The translations under genes were made by a program, and so were the position numbers. Positions 1-9,483 of a stretch of 64,000 nt of DNA are shown here, one piece after another. Every line of letters begins with the position of its first letter. Positions within the stretch are counted from its first letter, which is position 1. The DNA lies in the NCBI RefSeq assembly GCF_000956525.1, contig NZ_JYIW01000025.1, forward strand, positions 124,001 through 188,000, read 5' to 3'. The notes beneath the pieces were generated by a model. The model did not search any database and had not been told where the DNA came from. It was given only the letters and a program-made list of their open reading frames with translations. This stretch comes from Microbacterium oxydans. GTDB taxonomy: Bacteria > Actinomycetota > Actinomycetes > Actinomycetales > Microbacteriaceae.

Positions 1-1
1 G

Positions 2-136
2 ATCATCGTCGAGGATCTCGTGAAGCTGCTCGACGGCATCGGCGGCGACCTCCGACGCGGTCGGTACCCCTCCTCCAGCCATGGCCGCAAGATCGCGGCC
101 GTTCTTCGGAAGGTCGCTGATGACCTCGAAGCCTGA
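2..136 (+). CDS. C-terminal end of an unidentified protein (cut by window start)
   Basis: A reading frame is open from the first bases of the window and ends at a TGA at 134-136, giving a 44-residue tail that finishes in ADDLEA. It overlaps the start of the next gene (ATG at 120) by 17 bases, the close overlap expected in an actinobacterial operon. The tail is charged and probably helical. I do not recognise the family, and the segment is too short to exclude chance. Confidence 0.45.
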   Translation: MIVEDLVKLLDGIGGDLRRGRYPSSSHGRKIAAVLRKVADDLEA

Positions 137-752
137 CGTCGACGCGCGTCTGATCGACGCACACGATCTCGCGCTCGCAGCACTGCGCGAGATCACCCCC
201 GCGTCGAGCATCGGACCGGCGGCCGGGTACCTTCCCGAGGACGACGGCTCTGTCTCGCTGCGCTTCCAGAACCGTCTCCCCGGATACCCGGGATGGTTCT
301 GGACCGTGACGGTCGCCCGGGTGGAAGGCGAGGAGCCGACGGTCCTCGAGATCGAACTGCTTCCCGGCGACGGCGCGCTCCTCGCCCCTGAATGGGTGCC
401 GTGGGTCGAGCGTCTCGCCGAGTACCGCTCGCATCAGGCCGAGTTGGCCGAGCAGGCCGCCGCTGAGGCGGGCGAATCCGGCGAGGACGAGGATGCCGAC
501 GGCGGCGACCTCGACGATGACGACGCGGAGGAACTCGACGACGACGACCTCGATGACGACGAGGAGGAGGACGACGCCGAGCGCGGCACCGTCCTGCATG
601 CCGGCGACGTCGACGGGGTCGACATCGACGAGCTCGACCCGAGCGTGACCGACGACGAGTCGGAAGACGACGAGTCGGAAGACGATGAGTCGGAAGACGA
701 CGTCGACGCCGACGAGGATGCCGACGCCGACGAGGTCGACGAGGAGGAGTGA
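120..752 (+). CDS. DUF3027 family protein with acidic tail
   Basis: A 210-residue protein starting at MTSKPD. I chose ATG 120 because AAGGTCGC lies just upstream and the in-frame ATG at 81 adds only a basic, low-complexity stretch. The N-terminal ~125 residues (PGWFWTVTVARVEGEEPTVLEIELLP) match the actinobacterial DUF3027 family, which is typically encoded beside serC, as here; its function is unknown. From about residue 130 the protein is almost entirely Asp/Glu, including three exact DDESE repeats, so the tail is probably disordered. It converges on serC, with only 10 bases between the two stop codons. Confidence 0.8.
   Translation: MTSKPDVDARLIDAHDLALAALREITPASSIGPAAGYLPEDDGSVSLRFQNRLPGYPGWFWTVTVARVEGEEPTVLEIELLPGDGALLAPEWVPWVERLAEYRSHQAELAEQAAAEAGESGEDEDADGGDLDDDDAEELDDDDLDDDEEEDDAERGTVLHAGDVDGVDIDELDPSVTDDESEDDESEDDESEDDVDADEDADADEVDEEE
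651..695 (+). repeat. 15-bp tandem repeat, three copies, encoding DDESE
   Basis: The unit GACGACGAGTCGGAA occurs three times head to tail, with one synonymous change in the third copy. Its length keeps the reading frame, so copy number can vary without breaking the DUF3027 gene. Confidence 0.9.
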
Positions 753-762
753 CCCCCGGCGC

Positions 763-1884
<1,122 letters not shown>

Positions 1885-1942
1885 CTAGGGTGCGCGGCCG
1901 ACACCCGATCACCGCGTCGGGGCCGATGTCCCCGCGGGAATG

Positions 1943-1954
1943 TAGGCTTGCCTA
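1943..1954. promoter_or_regulatory. TAGGC-TT-GCCTA inverted repeat overlapping the regulator promoter
   Basis: A 12-base inverted repeat (arms TAGGC/GCCTA) lies 20 bases upstream of the DtxR-family ATG. Its left half, TAGGCT, also reads as a TANNNT -10 hexamer. DtxR/IdeR operators contain TTAGGTTAGGCTAACC-like symmetry, so this could be an autoregulatory metal box. The sequence shows the symmetry; binding is inferred. Confidence 0.5.
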
Positions 1955-1974
1955 AGAACCTCGGAGGCCTGCAC

Positions 1975-2676
1975 ATGACCGATCTGATCGACACCACGGA
2001 GATGTACCTCCGCACCATCCTCGAACTCGAGGAGGAGAACATCGTCCCGCTGCGCGCTCGCATCTCCGAGCGCCTCGGCCACTCCGGCCCGACGGTCTCG
2101 CAGACGGTGGGCCGCATGGAACGAGACGGCCTCGTCGTCGTATCGGAAGACCGCACGCTCGAGCTCACCGACGCCGGCCGCCGCAAGGCGGTCAACGTCA
2201 TGCGCAAGCATCGGCTCGCAGAGCGACTCCTGTCCGACGTGATCGGTCTCGACTGGGCGTTCGTCCACGAAGAGGCCTGCCGCTGGGAGCACGTGATGAG
2301 TGAGCAGGTCGAGCGTCGCCTCGTCGAGCTCCTCGGCCACCCGACGGAATCGCCCTACGGCAACCCGATCCCCGGTCTCGACCAGCTCGGCGACCTTCCC
2401 GCTCGCACCTTCGACGAGGGCGTGATCGGTCTCGTGCAGAAGCTGACCGCGGCCGGCGAGCCGATCGACGGCACCGTGCGCCGCCTCGCAGAGCCCGCGC
2501 AGGTCGACCCCGAGCTCCTCGAGCAGCTGCGTGACGCCGGCGTCGTGCCCGGTGCACGCGGCGACTTCCGCTTCAACGAGGGCTACGTGCTGATCCAGAT
2601 GGAAGACAAGGAAGACGGCCTGGAGCTCCCGGTCGAGCTCGCCTCGCACATCTTCCTCGTCGGCGAGCCCGCCTGA
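1975..2676 (+). CDS. DtxR/IdeR-family metal-dependent transcriptional regulator
   Basis: 233 residues. The N-terminal winged HTH (MTDLIDTTEMYLRTILELEE, then LGHSGPTVSQTVGRMERDGLV) is followed by the dimerisation and metal-binding region with HRLAERLL and EEACRWEHVMSE, both conserved in DtxR/IdeR. A C-terminal SH3-like domain (about residues 150-233) places it with the long IdeR type rather than the short MntR type. The start is supported by TCGGAGG 7 bases upstream. It probably represses iron uptake genes with Fe(II) as co-repressor. A palindrome in its own promoter suggests autoregulation. Confidence 0.9.
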   Translation: MTDLIDTTEMYLRTILELEEENIVPLRARISERLGHSGPTVSQTVGRMERDGLVVVSEDRTLELTDAGRRKAVNVMRKHRLAERLLSDVIGLDWAFVHEEACRWEHVMSEQVERRLVELLGHPTESPYGNPIPGLDQLGDLPARTFDEGVIGLVQKLTAAGEPIDGTVRRLAEPAQVDPELLEQLRDAGVVPGARGDFRFNEGYVLIQMEDKEDGLELPVELASHIFLVGEPA

Positions 2677-2911
2677 CCTTCGCCGTTGCGAGGATTGTCA
2701 GCATCTCGGGGTGACATGATCGTTATCTTCCGGTAACCTCGGTGAAGTCGTCGGCGAAGCCCGCTGACGACGTACCGCGAGGATCGCCTTTCCGGCTCGT
2801 CGTCCTCGCGGCAGGAACGCACAAAGTACCCGAAGCTACATTTCGTGCCACGAAGCAGAGTGCCGACGAGTCAGCGCTACCCGAAGCGTGAGGCGCAGGA
2901 GGAACCAAGTT

Positions 2912-3727
2912 TTGGCCGCAGAGATCGAACCGCCCGCGAAGAAATCTGAAGACCGAGTACCCGCCCGCCGCACCGGCGTGCGAAGCGCCGCTCGCAGATC
3001 CGTGAAGCCGCTCCGTTCCATCGCCATCTTCGGCGCAGTCGGAGCACTGGTCGCAGGCATCGCTCTCCCGGCATACGCGAACAGCAAGCCTGCTGAGGCA
3101 TCCGCCACGATCCAGCAGCTCGCCGCGGTCGACGCGCAGTCGCTGGTCGTCGCCTCCGACGCGACCGCTGCGCCGCTCAGCCGCGGTACCTTCACGGCGA
3201 CCACGCCGGAGGAGATCGCGAAGAAGAAGGCCGAAGAAGCCGCTGCGGCCCGCGCGGCTGCGGCCGCGAAGTCCTCCGCCGCGTCGACGACGAGCTTCAA
3301 CACCGCAGGGTATGCGCTCGTCTCGCCCGGTTCAGGTGAGGTCCGCTATCCGCTGCCCGGCGGCTCGTACACCCAGGGTCGCACGATCGGCGGCAGCCAC
3401 AACGGTGCCGACATGCTCGCACCGGCCGGCACCCCCATCTACGCGACAGCAGCCGGCGTCGTCCGTGCCTCTGCCGAGAGCATCGGCGGATACGGCGTCT
3501 GCGTCATGATCGACAGCGTCGTCGGCGGCCAGCGGGTGCAGTCCACCTACGGGCACATGACCTACGGCTCCCGACAGGTCGCAGCAGGGCAGACCGTCTC
3601 GGCCGGCCAGCTCATCGGCTACGTCGGCAGCACCGGTCGCTCCACCGCCAACCACCTCCACTTCGAGGTCTGGATCAACGGCGGCCTCGTCGAGCCGTAC
3701 TCGTGGCTCGCTGCGAACGCCGGTTGA
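2912..3727 (+). CDS. secreted M23-family peptidoglycan endopeptidase
   Basis: About 271 residues. I chose the TTG at 2912 because a strong AGGAGG (2897-2902) lies 9 bases before it; the upstream GTG at 2888 would place that Shine-Dalgarno inside the gene. A basic N-terminus and a hydrophobic segment (SIAIFGAVGALVAGIALPAYA) form a signal peptide. An Ala/Lys-rich linker (EEIAKKKAEEAAAARAAAA) precedes the LytM domain, with zinc ligands in HNGADM and NHLHFEVW. Family members cleave peptide cross-bridges in the cell wall. The 235-base upstream gap contains a repeated TACCCGAAGC (2828 and 2878) but no regulatory RNA that I recognise. Confidence 0.88.
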   Translation: MAAEIEPPAKKSEDRVPARRTGVRSAARRSVKPLRSIAIFGAVGALVAGIALPAYANSKPAEASATIQQLAAVDAQSLVVASDATAAPLSRGTFTATTPEEIAKKKAEEAAAARAAAAAKSSAASTTSFNTAGYALVSPGSGEVRYPLPGGSYTQGRTIGGSHNGADMLAPAGTPIYATAAGVVRASAESIGGYGVCVMIDSVVGGQRVQSTYGHMTYGSRQVAAGQTVSAGQLIGYVGSTGRSTANHLHFEVWINGGLVEPYSWLAANAG

Positions 3728-3788
3728 CCCCGGCCTGACACACCCGAGAGTTCATCCCGAGTTTCGCCTCGCACCTCTCGGAATGGGT

Positions 3789-3951
3789 TAGCCTGATCCC
3801 GTTGTCGCACGGACGGGAGAGGCTGATGACGCGAACACCGAACATCCGAACCATGGATGGGCTCGGTCGTCACGTCCTTCTGCATCGCCCGCAGGGATGC
3901 CACGGCGTTGCCGTGCGCGAAAGGCGCTGTCTCTGAGACAGCGCCTTTTTT
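3789..3951 (+). other. candidate short transcript (small RNA or 36-codon ORF)
   Basis: The 311-base gap between the M23 gene and the HNH gene is not empty. A TAGCCT hexamer (3789-3794) that fits a -10 box is followed about 150 bases later by a perfect terminator at 3921-3951, far from either gene. In between are GGGAGAGG and an ATG at 3826 opening a 36-codon frame whose TGA lies inside the terminator stem, plus a CACGGC-GTT-GCCGTG stem-loop (3901-3915). Either a small RNA or a very small protein is possible. An ORF ending in the terminator favours RNA. Confidence 0.4.
3921..3951 (+). terminator. Rho-independent terminator
   Basis: A 13-bp perfect inverted repeat (AAGGCGCTGTCTC and its complement) is followed by a run of T. 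Confidence 0.9.
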
Positions 3952-4038
3952 CGTCTCTGCTCGCACTCTGCCATCTGCGCGACCTCATGTGATTCGAGAG
4001 TGCCGGGAAGCCGTCCCGGCGGATCGAGAGGATGACGA

Positions 4039-4536
4039 ATGCGCACACTGGTTTTGAACGCCGGATACGAGCCGCTCGCGGTCGTGTCGTTCAAGCGAGC
4101 ACTCGTGCTCGTGATGAACGACAAGGCGACTGTCGTCGAACGCATCGAGGAGGACCCTGTCTGGGGCAGCCACGGTGTCTACGACCGTCCGGCCGTGATC
4201 GTCCTGTCCCGGTACGTCCGCGTGCCGAACAGCCGTCGCGTGCCGGTCACGCGGCGGGGAGTGCTCCGGCGTGACAATCACCGCTGCGGCTATTGCGGCA
4301 AGGCGGCCTCGACGATCGACCACGTGATGCCGCGGTCGCGCGGTGGAGCTGATTCGTGGGAGAACCTGGTCGCGTGCTGCCTCCGGTGCAACAACGTCAA
4401 GAGCGATCGCACCCCGCAGGAGATGCGCTGGGAGCTCCGGTTCACCCCTCGTCCGCCGCACGGGACCGCCTGGACGGTGCGGGGGACCGAGCGCAGCGAT
4501 CCGCGCTGGGAGCCGTACCTCGCGCTCGCGGCGTGA
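4039..4536 (+). CDS. HNH endonuclease family protein
   Basis: 165 residues. The N-terminal half (MRTLVLNAGYEPLAVVSFKR) is the conserved leader of a widespread actinobacterial HNH family. The nuclease core has two zinc-binding CxxC pairs (CGYC and CLRC) around TIDHVMPRSRGGADSWENLV and ends in NNVKSDRTP, with the HNH residues visible. GAGAGGATGACGA before the ATG supplies the ribosome site. The role in these bacteria is not established; metal-dependent DNA nicking or cleavage is expected from the fold. It is followed by a tRNA gene. Confidence 0.85.
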   Translation: MRTLVLNAGYEPLAVVSFKRALVLVMNDKATVVERIEEDPVWGSHGVYDRPAVIVLSRYVRVPNSRRVPVTRRGVLRRDNHRCGYCGKAASTIDHVMPRSRGGADSWENLVACCLRCNNVKSDRTPQEMRWELRFTPRPPHGTAWTVRGTERSDPRWEPYLALAA

Positions 4537-4576
4537 TCATCGACGACGCGAGCGGTCATTTAGACTGGACGGGCAG

Positions 4577-4649
4577 GCCCTCGTAGCTCAGGGGATAGAG
4601 CAGCCCTCTCCTAAAGGGCAGGTCGCAGGTTCGAATCCTGTCGAGGGCA
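4577..4649 (+). tRNA. tRNA-Arg (anticodon CCT)
   Basis: A complete cloverleaf: acceptor GCCCTCG/CGAGGGC, D-arm with AGCTCAGGGG, anticodon stem GCCCT/AGGGC around loop CTCCTAA (anticodon CCT, reads AGG), and T-arm GGTTCGAATCC. CCA is not encoded. A -10-like TAGACT at 4561-4566 lies just upstream. The end of leuA overlaps it on the opposite strand. Confidence 0.95.
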
Positions 4650-6407
4650 CTCCACGGTGAGATCAGCAGCGCGCACCACGGCGTCGAAGCTCGCCTCGAT
4701 CACCGAACTCGCGCGGCCTGCGGCCCATCCCACGGCCGAGCCGTCGCGGAATTCGAGCAACGTGATCGCGTCGCTGTCGTCGCCCGCTCGCACACTGGTC
4801 TGGTGCAGCGCCAGGATCTCGATGACGATGCCGGCATCCCGGAGCGCAGTCGTCAGGGCCTCCACCGGACCCACGTGATCGTGCACCGACGACTGCGATG
4901 CGTCATCCACCCGGACTCGCAGCCGCGTGGAGGTCGGGTCCAATCGGTAGTCCTCCAGGGTGATCCGCCCTGACGTCTCAGCGAGATAGTGCGAGACGAA
5001 CAGCCCCCACAGATCGTCGGCTGAGAGCTCATCGCCACCGGTGTCGGCCCGGCGTTGCACGAGGCGGGCGAAGTCGATCTGCAGGCGTCGAGGGAGGTCG
5101 ATGCCGAACTCGCTCTCGAGCAGGTGCGCGATGCCGCCCTTGCCCGACTGCGAGTTCACCCGGATCACCGCGTCGTACCCGCGCCCCAGGTCTGCAGGAT
5201 CGATCGGCAGGTACGGCACACGCCAGTCCAGCGCTCCCGCATCGGTCCCGGTCGTGAGCGCACGCTCTCGATGTTCCGCCAGGCCTTTCCTGATCGCATC
5301 CTGATGCGTGCCGCTGAATGCGGTATGCACCAGGTCGCCCACGTAAGGGTGCCTCGGATGCACCTCGATCCGGTTGCAGTGCTCGACGGTCCGACGGATC
5401 TCGTCGATGTCGGAGAAGTCGATCATCGGATCGATGCCCTGGGCGTGCAGGTTGAGCGCGAGCGTCGCGATGTCGACGTTGCCGGTCCGCTCGCCGTTGC
5501 CGAAGATGCATCCCTCCACGCGCTGGGCTCCCGCGAGCACTGCGAGCTCAGCGCAGGCGATCCCGGTGCCGCGGTCGTTGTGCGGATGCACGGACAGGAT
5601 CACGCCCGCTCGACGCGCGAGGTTGCGGTGCATGTACTCGATCTGATCGGCGTACACATTCGGCGTCGCGATCTCGACCGTCGCCGGCAGGTTCAGGATC
5701 ACCGGTCGTTCAGGCGTGGCATCCCAGAGCGTCGTCATGCTGTCGCAGAGGTCGAGGACGTAGTCGGGCTCGGTGAGGTTGAAGACCTCCGGCGAGAACT
5801 CGAAGCGCACGTCCGGCAGCTCCTCGCTCAGCGTGAGCACGTCTCGGCCGGCCGTCAGGATCAGGTCCTTCAGTTCGGCGCGATCGCGGCCGAGGACGAC
5901 ATCGCGCCAGACCGGCGCGGTGGCGGTGTACACATGGATGACGACCGGGTTCGGGATCCCGCGGACCGATTCGACCGTCCGCTCGATCAGGTCGCGGCGT
6001 GCTGCCGTGAACACGACGATCGTGACGTCCGTCGGAACCTGCCCTGTCCGGGCCAGCGACCGGACGAAGTCGAAGTCGGTCTGCGAGGCCGACGGATACC
6101 CCACCTCGATCTCCTTGTAGCCCATCGCGACCATGAGATCGAAGAAGCGCCGCTTGCGAGCGGGGTCCATCGGCTCGGCGAGCGCCTGATTGCCGTCACG
6201 CAGGTCGACCGGCACCCAGAGCGGGGCTGCGGTCAACTCGCGCGTCGGCCAGTGGCGGTCCGCGAGCGGCACCTCGACACGGTCGTGGACGGCGGCGTAG
6301 CGATGCGAGGGCATCTGGGATGCGCGCTGCCTGTTCCAGGTAGGGGCACCGGGCGGTACGGCGCCGCTCGGGGTGGACAGGGTCGGGAAGGCGGTCGAGA
6401 TGGTCAT
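4611..6407 (-). CDS. leuA: 2-isopropylmalate synthase
   Basis: 598 residues. It condenses acetyl-CoA with 2-oxoisovalerate, the first committed step of leucine synthesis. The catalytic TIM barrel carries LRDGNQAL, the metal-binding HPHNDRGTG and [14 protein letters not shown]; the C-terminal ~130 residues are the LeuA allosteric domain (leucine feedback). I chose the start MTISTAFP because AGGAG lies 7 bases upstream; an earlier in-frame ATG adds 16 unlikely residues. The frame does not stop before the tRNA-Arg gene: the last residues (about [11 protein letters not shown]) are the antisense of the tRNA T-arm, and the TAG falls opposite the anticodon loop. A leader peptide and attenuator-like structures precede it. 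Confidence 0.95.
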   Translation of the reverse strand: MTISTAFPTLSTPSGAVPPGAPTWNRQRASQMPSHRYAAVHDRVEVPLADRHWPTRELTAAPLWVPVDLRDGNQALAEPMDPARKRRFFDLMVAMGYKEIEVGYPSASQTDFDFVRSLARTGQVPTDVTIVVFTAARRDLIERTVESVRGIPNPVVIHVYTATAPVWRDVVLGRDRAELKDLILTAGRDVLTLSEELPDVRFEFSPEVFNLTEPDYVLDLCDSMTTLWDATPERPVILNLPATVEIATPNVYADQIEYMHRNLARRAGVILSVHPHNDRGTGIACAELAVLAGAQRVEGCIFGNGERTGNVDIATLALNLHAQGIDPMIDFSDIDEIRRTVEHCNRIEVHPRHPYVGDLVHTAFSGTHQDAIRKGLAEHRERALTTGTDAGALDWRVPYLPIDPADLGRGYDAVIRVNSQSGKGGIAHLLESEFGIDLPRRLQIDFARLVQRRADTGGDELSADDLWGLFVSHYLAETSGRITLEDYRLDPTSTRLRVRVDDASQSSVHDHVGPVEALTTALRDAGIVIEILALHQTSVRAGDDSDAITLLEFRDGSAVGWAAGRASSVIEASFDAVVRAADLTVECPRQDSNLRPAL

Positions 6408-6433
6408 GGTGTCTCCTGGTGGGGGTCGGGCTT

Positions 6434-6489
6434 GACCGGCACACTGCCTGCCCACGACAGGGAGCCGGTCTGGTCAGGCCCTGTCGTGG
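6434..6489 (-). promoter_or_regulatory. leuA leader with mutually exclusive hairpins (attenuator)
   Basis: Between the leader peptide and leuA, an 11-bp perfect inverted repeat (CCACGACAGGG at 6452-6462 with its complement at 6479-6489) encloses GCCGGTC (6464-6470). That heptamer can instead pair with GACCGGC (6434-6440). The two stems cannot form simply at the same time, and the 5' arm of the first is inside the leader peptide codons. This is the arrangement of ribosome-mediated attenuation. There is no obvious U-run, so the effect may be Rho-dependent or translational. Confidence 0.7.
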
Positions 6490-6518
6490 CGACGAAGGAG
6501 GAGACGTTCGATGCGCAC
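6474..6518 (-). CDS. leuL: leu leader peptide with three consecutive Leu codons
   Basis: A 14-residue frame starting at GTG reads M-R-I-E-R-L-L-L-R-R-H-D-R-A. The Leu codons are CTC CTC CTT. A -10-like TAGGTT lies 6 bases before the GTG, with TTGTCA 18 bases further upstream, so the leader peptide is probably translated from a leaderless mRNA. Ribosome stalling at the Leu codons when Leu-tRNA is low would select the alternative hairpin in front of leuA. Similar leader peptides precede leuA and ilvB in corynebacteria. Confidence 0.75.
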   Translation of the reverse strand: MRIERLLLRRHDRA

Positions 6519-6541
6519 CTGCACAACCTAGCAACTCCTCA

Positions 6542-6557
6542 GACAAGTTGACAAGTT
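6542..6557. promoter_or_regulatory. GACAAGTT tandem direct repeat in the leuA/gntR divergent promoter
   Basis: Two exact 8-base copies, GACAAGTT GACAAGTT, occupy 6542-6557. They overlap the -35 side of the leuL/leuA promoter and abut the TAGACT -10 (6557-6562) of the GntR gene. Their position suggests an operator, perhaps for the adjacent GntR protein, although most such operators are palindromic. Confidence 0.5.
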
Positions 6558-6568
6558 AGACTGCAGGC

Positions 6569-7237
6569 ATGGCACAGGTCCACCGCACGCCCCTCGCCGA
6601 TCAGGCGGCCGAGGCGCTCCTCGACCGCATCAGGTCGGGGGAGTGGGCGCTCGGACAGAAGCTTCCAGGGGAGACCACACTGGCGCCGCAGCTCGGGGTG
6701 GGGCGATCCACCGTCCGCGAGGCGATCCGGCAGCTGGCCGGACGCGGCGTGCTGGCGACGAGGCAGGGGTCCGGGGTGTTCGTGATCGCGCTCGACGCGC
6801 CGGAAGACCGGGATGCCGTGCTGCGTCGTGCCGGCATCGTGAGTGTGATCGAGGCCCGGATCGCGATCGAGTCCGAGGCGGCGTCGCTCGCCGCGCACCG
6901 CCGGACCGCGGCCGATGTGCGCGCGCTCCGAGCCGCCCTCGGTGCCCGCGAGCGGTCAGGCCGCTCGATCGACGATCAGGTCGACGCCGATACCGCGTTC
7001 CACCGTGCGATCGTGGTCGCGGCGCACAACGACATCCTCCTCGACCTCTTCGACGCGCTCACGCCACGACTGCGGCGGGCGATGATCGAGATGCTCCGCA
7101 TCCGCACGTCGCACACGGGGCCGACGGATCACGCGACGCACGTGCAGCTCGCGCAGCGCGTGATCGATCGCGAGCCGGAGCGGGCAGCGTCGGAGAGTCG
7201 CAGCCACCTCGAGTCCCTGAAGACCGCCCTGGCGTGA
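6569..7237 (+). CDS. GntR-family (FCD-type) transcriptional regulator
   Basis: 222 residues. The N-terminal winged HTH shows PGETTLAPQLGVGRSTVREAIRQL, the classic GntR/FadR helix-turn-helix. The C-terminal FCD helical ligand domain has the metal-binding pattern DTAFHRAIVVAAHN and a later His (SRSHLES). TAGACT lies 6 bases before the ATG, implying a leaderless mRNA. It is transcribed divergently from leuA, so branched-chain amino acid or related keto-acid metabolism is a reasonable guess, but the ligand cannot be read from sequence. Confidence 0.85.
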   Translation: MAQVHRTPLADQAAEALLDRIRSGEWALGQKLPGETTLAPQLGVGRSTVREAIRQLAGRGVLATRQGSGVFVIALDAPEDRDAVLRRAGIVSVIEARIAIESEAASLAAHRRTAADVRALRAALGARERSGRSIDDQVDADTAFHRAIVVAAHNDILLDLFDALTPRLRRAMIEMLRIRTSHTGPTDHATHVQLAQRVIDREPERAASESRSHLESLKTALA

Positions 7238-7267
7238 CCGCACCCCGAGCGGAGCCGGGCCGGAGCC

Positions 7268-9454
7268 TCAGTCCTTCCCGCTGCGCCAGAGCTTCGACGG
7301 CCACCAGATGATGCGACCGAGGTCGTAGGCCAGCGCCGGCACCAGCAGCGAACGCACCACGAAGGTGTCGAGCAGCACGCCGAAGGCGACGATGAACGCG
7401 AGCTGCACCAGGAACAGGATCGGGATCACCGACAGTGCGGCGAACGTCGCAGCCAGCACGAGGCCTGCCGAGGTGATGACGCCTCCCGTGATCGAGAGTC
7501 CGCGCAGCACGCCCTCCCTGGTGCCGTGTGCGATCGACTCCTCGCGCACCCTGGTCATCAGGAAGATGTTGTAGTCGATGCCGAGGGCGACCAGGAAGAC
7601 GAACCCGAACAGGGGGACGGCAGGGTCGGCGCCGGGGAAGTCGAAGATCCCGTCGAACACGAGGGCCGAGACGCCCATCGCCGTGCCGAACGAGAGCACC
7701 GTCGTGAGGATCAACAGCACCGGGGCGAGGATCGACCGCAGCAGCAGCATCAGGATGAGCATGATCACGAGCAGGATCACCGGGATGATCAGGGTGCGGT
7801 CGTGGATCGAGGCGTCGTTCGTGTCGATCGCGGTGGCTGTCACGCCACCGACAAGCGCATCGACGCCGTCGAGCTGGGTGCGCAGCTCGCGGACCGTGGC
7901 TGCAGCGGCATCCGAATCGGCAGCATCCGTCAGCGTTCCCTGCAGCAGCACGTCGCCGTCGACGACGCTGGGCGCGGGGGCAGGCGTTCCAGGAGCGCCG
8001 ACCGCGGTGATGCCGTCTGCCGTGACCGGCGCAGAACCGCTCGGCGAGTCGGATGCCGTCACCGAGACGCCGTCGACGCCGTCGCTTGCGAGCAGCACGT
8101 CGGCGACCGCCTGCAGCTCCTCCTCCGGGGCGATCACATACACGGGGCTGCCCGATCCGCCGGGGAAGTGCTCACCGAGCGCGACCTGCCCGTCACGAGC
8201 CTCGGATGCGCCGAGCACCAGGTCGGACTGCGGCACGCCGTTGGCGTTGAGCTGCGTGACGCCGGCGGCCCCTGCGAGCAGCACGAGCGTCGTGACGATC
8301 CAGATGGTCCGAGGGCGGCGGGTGATGAAGCGCGCGACACCGGCCCAGAGACCGGTCTTTCGCATGCCGTGCTCTTCGGCCACGACCTCCGGCTCGAAGG
8401 CCGGACGGCGGGGCCAGAACACGGCACGACCGAACAGCAGCAGCAGGGCAGGCAGCAGCGTCAGCGCGGAGAGCATCGCGAACACGATCCCGATCGCCGC
8501 GACAGGGCCGAGCGTGCTGTTCGACTTCAGATCGCTCAGCAGCAGGCACAGGAGACCGGCGATCACGGTGCCGCCGGAGGCCGCGATCGGCTCCAACGAC
8601 CCTCTCCACGCCGCAAGGATGGCAGCGCCCTTGTCCTGCGACACCCGCAGCTCCTCACGGAACCGTGCGACGAGCAGCAGTGCATAGTCGGTGGCTGCAC
8701 CGATCACCAGGATGAAGAGGATGCCCTGCGTCTGCCCGCTCAGCAGCAGCACCTCGAACTTCGCCAGCCACCACACCACGAGGAGCGCGACGCAGAGCGC
8801 GAACAGACTCGTCGCGAGCACGACCAGCGGCAGCAGCAGCGAACGATAGACGAGCACGAGGATCACCAGGACCGCCAGCAACGCGACGCCGAGCAGCAGC
8901 CCGTCGATGCCGGAGAACCCGGCGACCAGGTCGGCACTGAACCCCGCGGGACCGGTGATGAAGACGGTGATGCCGTCCGGCACGGCCGCACGCAGCTGCG
9001 CGCCGAGGGCCTCGGCGGTGTCGGCGAGCTCCGCATCGCTCTGGATGGGGATGAACGCCTGCATGGCCTTGCCGTCGTCGGAGGGGAGCGCAGGGGAGAC
9101 GTCGTCGGCGATGCCCTCGAGAGACGGCGCGTCGGCCACGGCATCCGTGATCGCGGTGATGTCGCTCTCCGAGAGCTTCTGCTCCGAGGTGAACAGCGCG
9201 ATCGCCGGGATCGCCTCGCTGTCGTTGAACTCGCCGAGGAGCGACTGCACCTGCGTCGCATCCGAGGACTCCGGCAGGTAGCTCGTCTGGTCGTTCGAGG
9301 AGACCTCGTCGATCTTGCCGAACAGCGGTCCGCCCAGCGATGCGCCGACCAGCCAGACCAGGATCAGTGCGGCGGGGATGAGCACGCGCACCCATGAGTG
9401 GCGGCGGGTGCGTTCGCGCTTCGTCGGAGTCGGCGCGGAGGCGGGACGAGACAT
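7268..9454 (-). CDS. MmpL/RND-family membrane transporter
   Basis: 728 residues. One N-terminal TM helix (VLIPAALILVWLVGASL), a periplasmic loop, a block of five helices from about residue 200, a cytoplasmic linker (RRPAFEPEVVAEEHG), a second loop and a final helical block ending PSKLWRSGKD: the duplicated MMPL topology. I chose the start MSRPAS because GGAAGGAA precedes it. It lies 29 bases from crtEb on the same strand. The decaprenoxanthin operon of Corynebacterium glutamicum also carries an MmpL-like gene, so export or membrane placement of the carotenoid is plausible but unproven. Confidence 0.88.
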   Translation of the reverse strand: MSRPASAPTPTKRERTRRHSWVRVLIPAALILVWLVGASLGGPLFGKIDEVSSNDQTSYLPESSDATQVQSLLGEFNDSEAIPAIALFTSEQKLSESDITAITDAVADAPSLEGIADDVSPALPSDDGKAMQAFIPIQSDAELADTAEALGAQLRAAVPDGITVFITGPAGFSADLVAGFSGIDGLLLGVALLAVLVILVLVYRSLLLPLVVLATSLFALCVALLVVWWLAKFEVLLLSGQTQGILFILVIGAATDYALLLVARFREELRVSQDKGAAILAAWRGSLEPIAASGGTVIAGLLCLLLSDLKSNSTLGPVAAIGIVFAMLSALTLLPALLLLFGRAVFWPRRPAFEPEVVAEEHGMRKTGLWAGVARFITRRPRTIWIVTTLVLLAGAAGVTQLNANGVPQSDLVLGASEARDGQVALGEHFPGGSGSPVYVIAPEEELQAVADVLLASDGVDGVSVTASDSPSGSAPVTADGITAVGAPGTPAPAPSVVDGDVLLQGTLTDAADSDAAAATVRELRTQLDGVDALVGGVTATAIDTNDASIHDRTLIIPVILLVIMLILMLLLRSILAPVLLILTTVLSFGTAMGVSALVFDGIFDFPGADPAVPLFGFVFLVALGIDYNIFLMTRVREESIAHGTREGVLRGLSITGGVITSAGLVLAATFAALSVIPILFLVQLAFIVAFGVLLDTFVVRSLLVPALAYDLGRIIWWPSKLWRSGKD

Positions 9455-9483
9455 CGGGTTCCTTCCGGAAGGGTCCAGCGGGG

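Noticed and set aside
2677..2911. c-di-AMP (ydaO) riboswitch before the M23 peptidase gene
   Set aside because: Such riboswitches often precede cell-wall hydrolase genes in actinobacteria, but the conserved core elements could not be aligned to this leader.
5055..6551. 498-codon plus-strand frame over leuA
   Set aside because: Antisense to a certain enzyme gene; composition is typical of a shadow frame.
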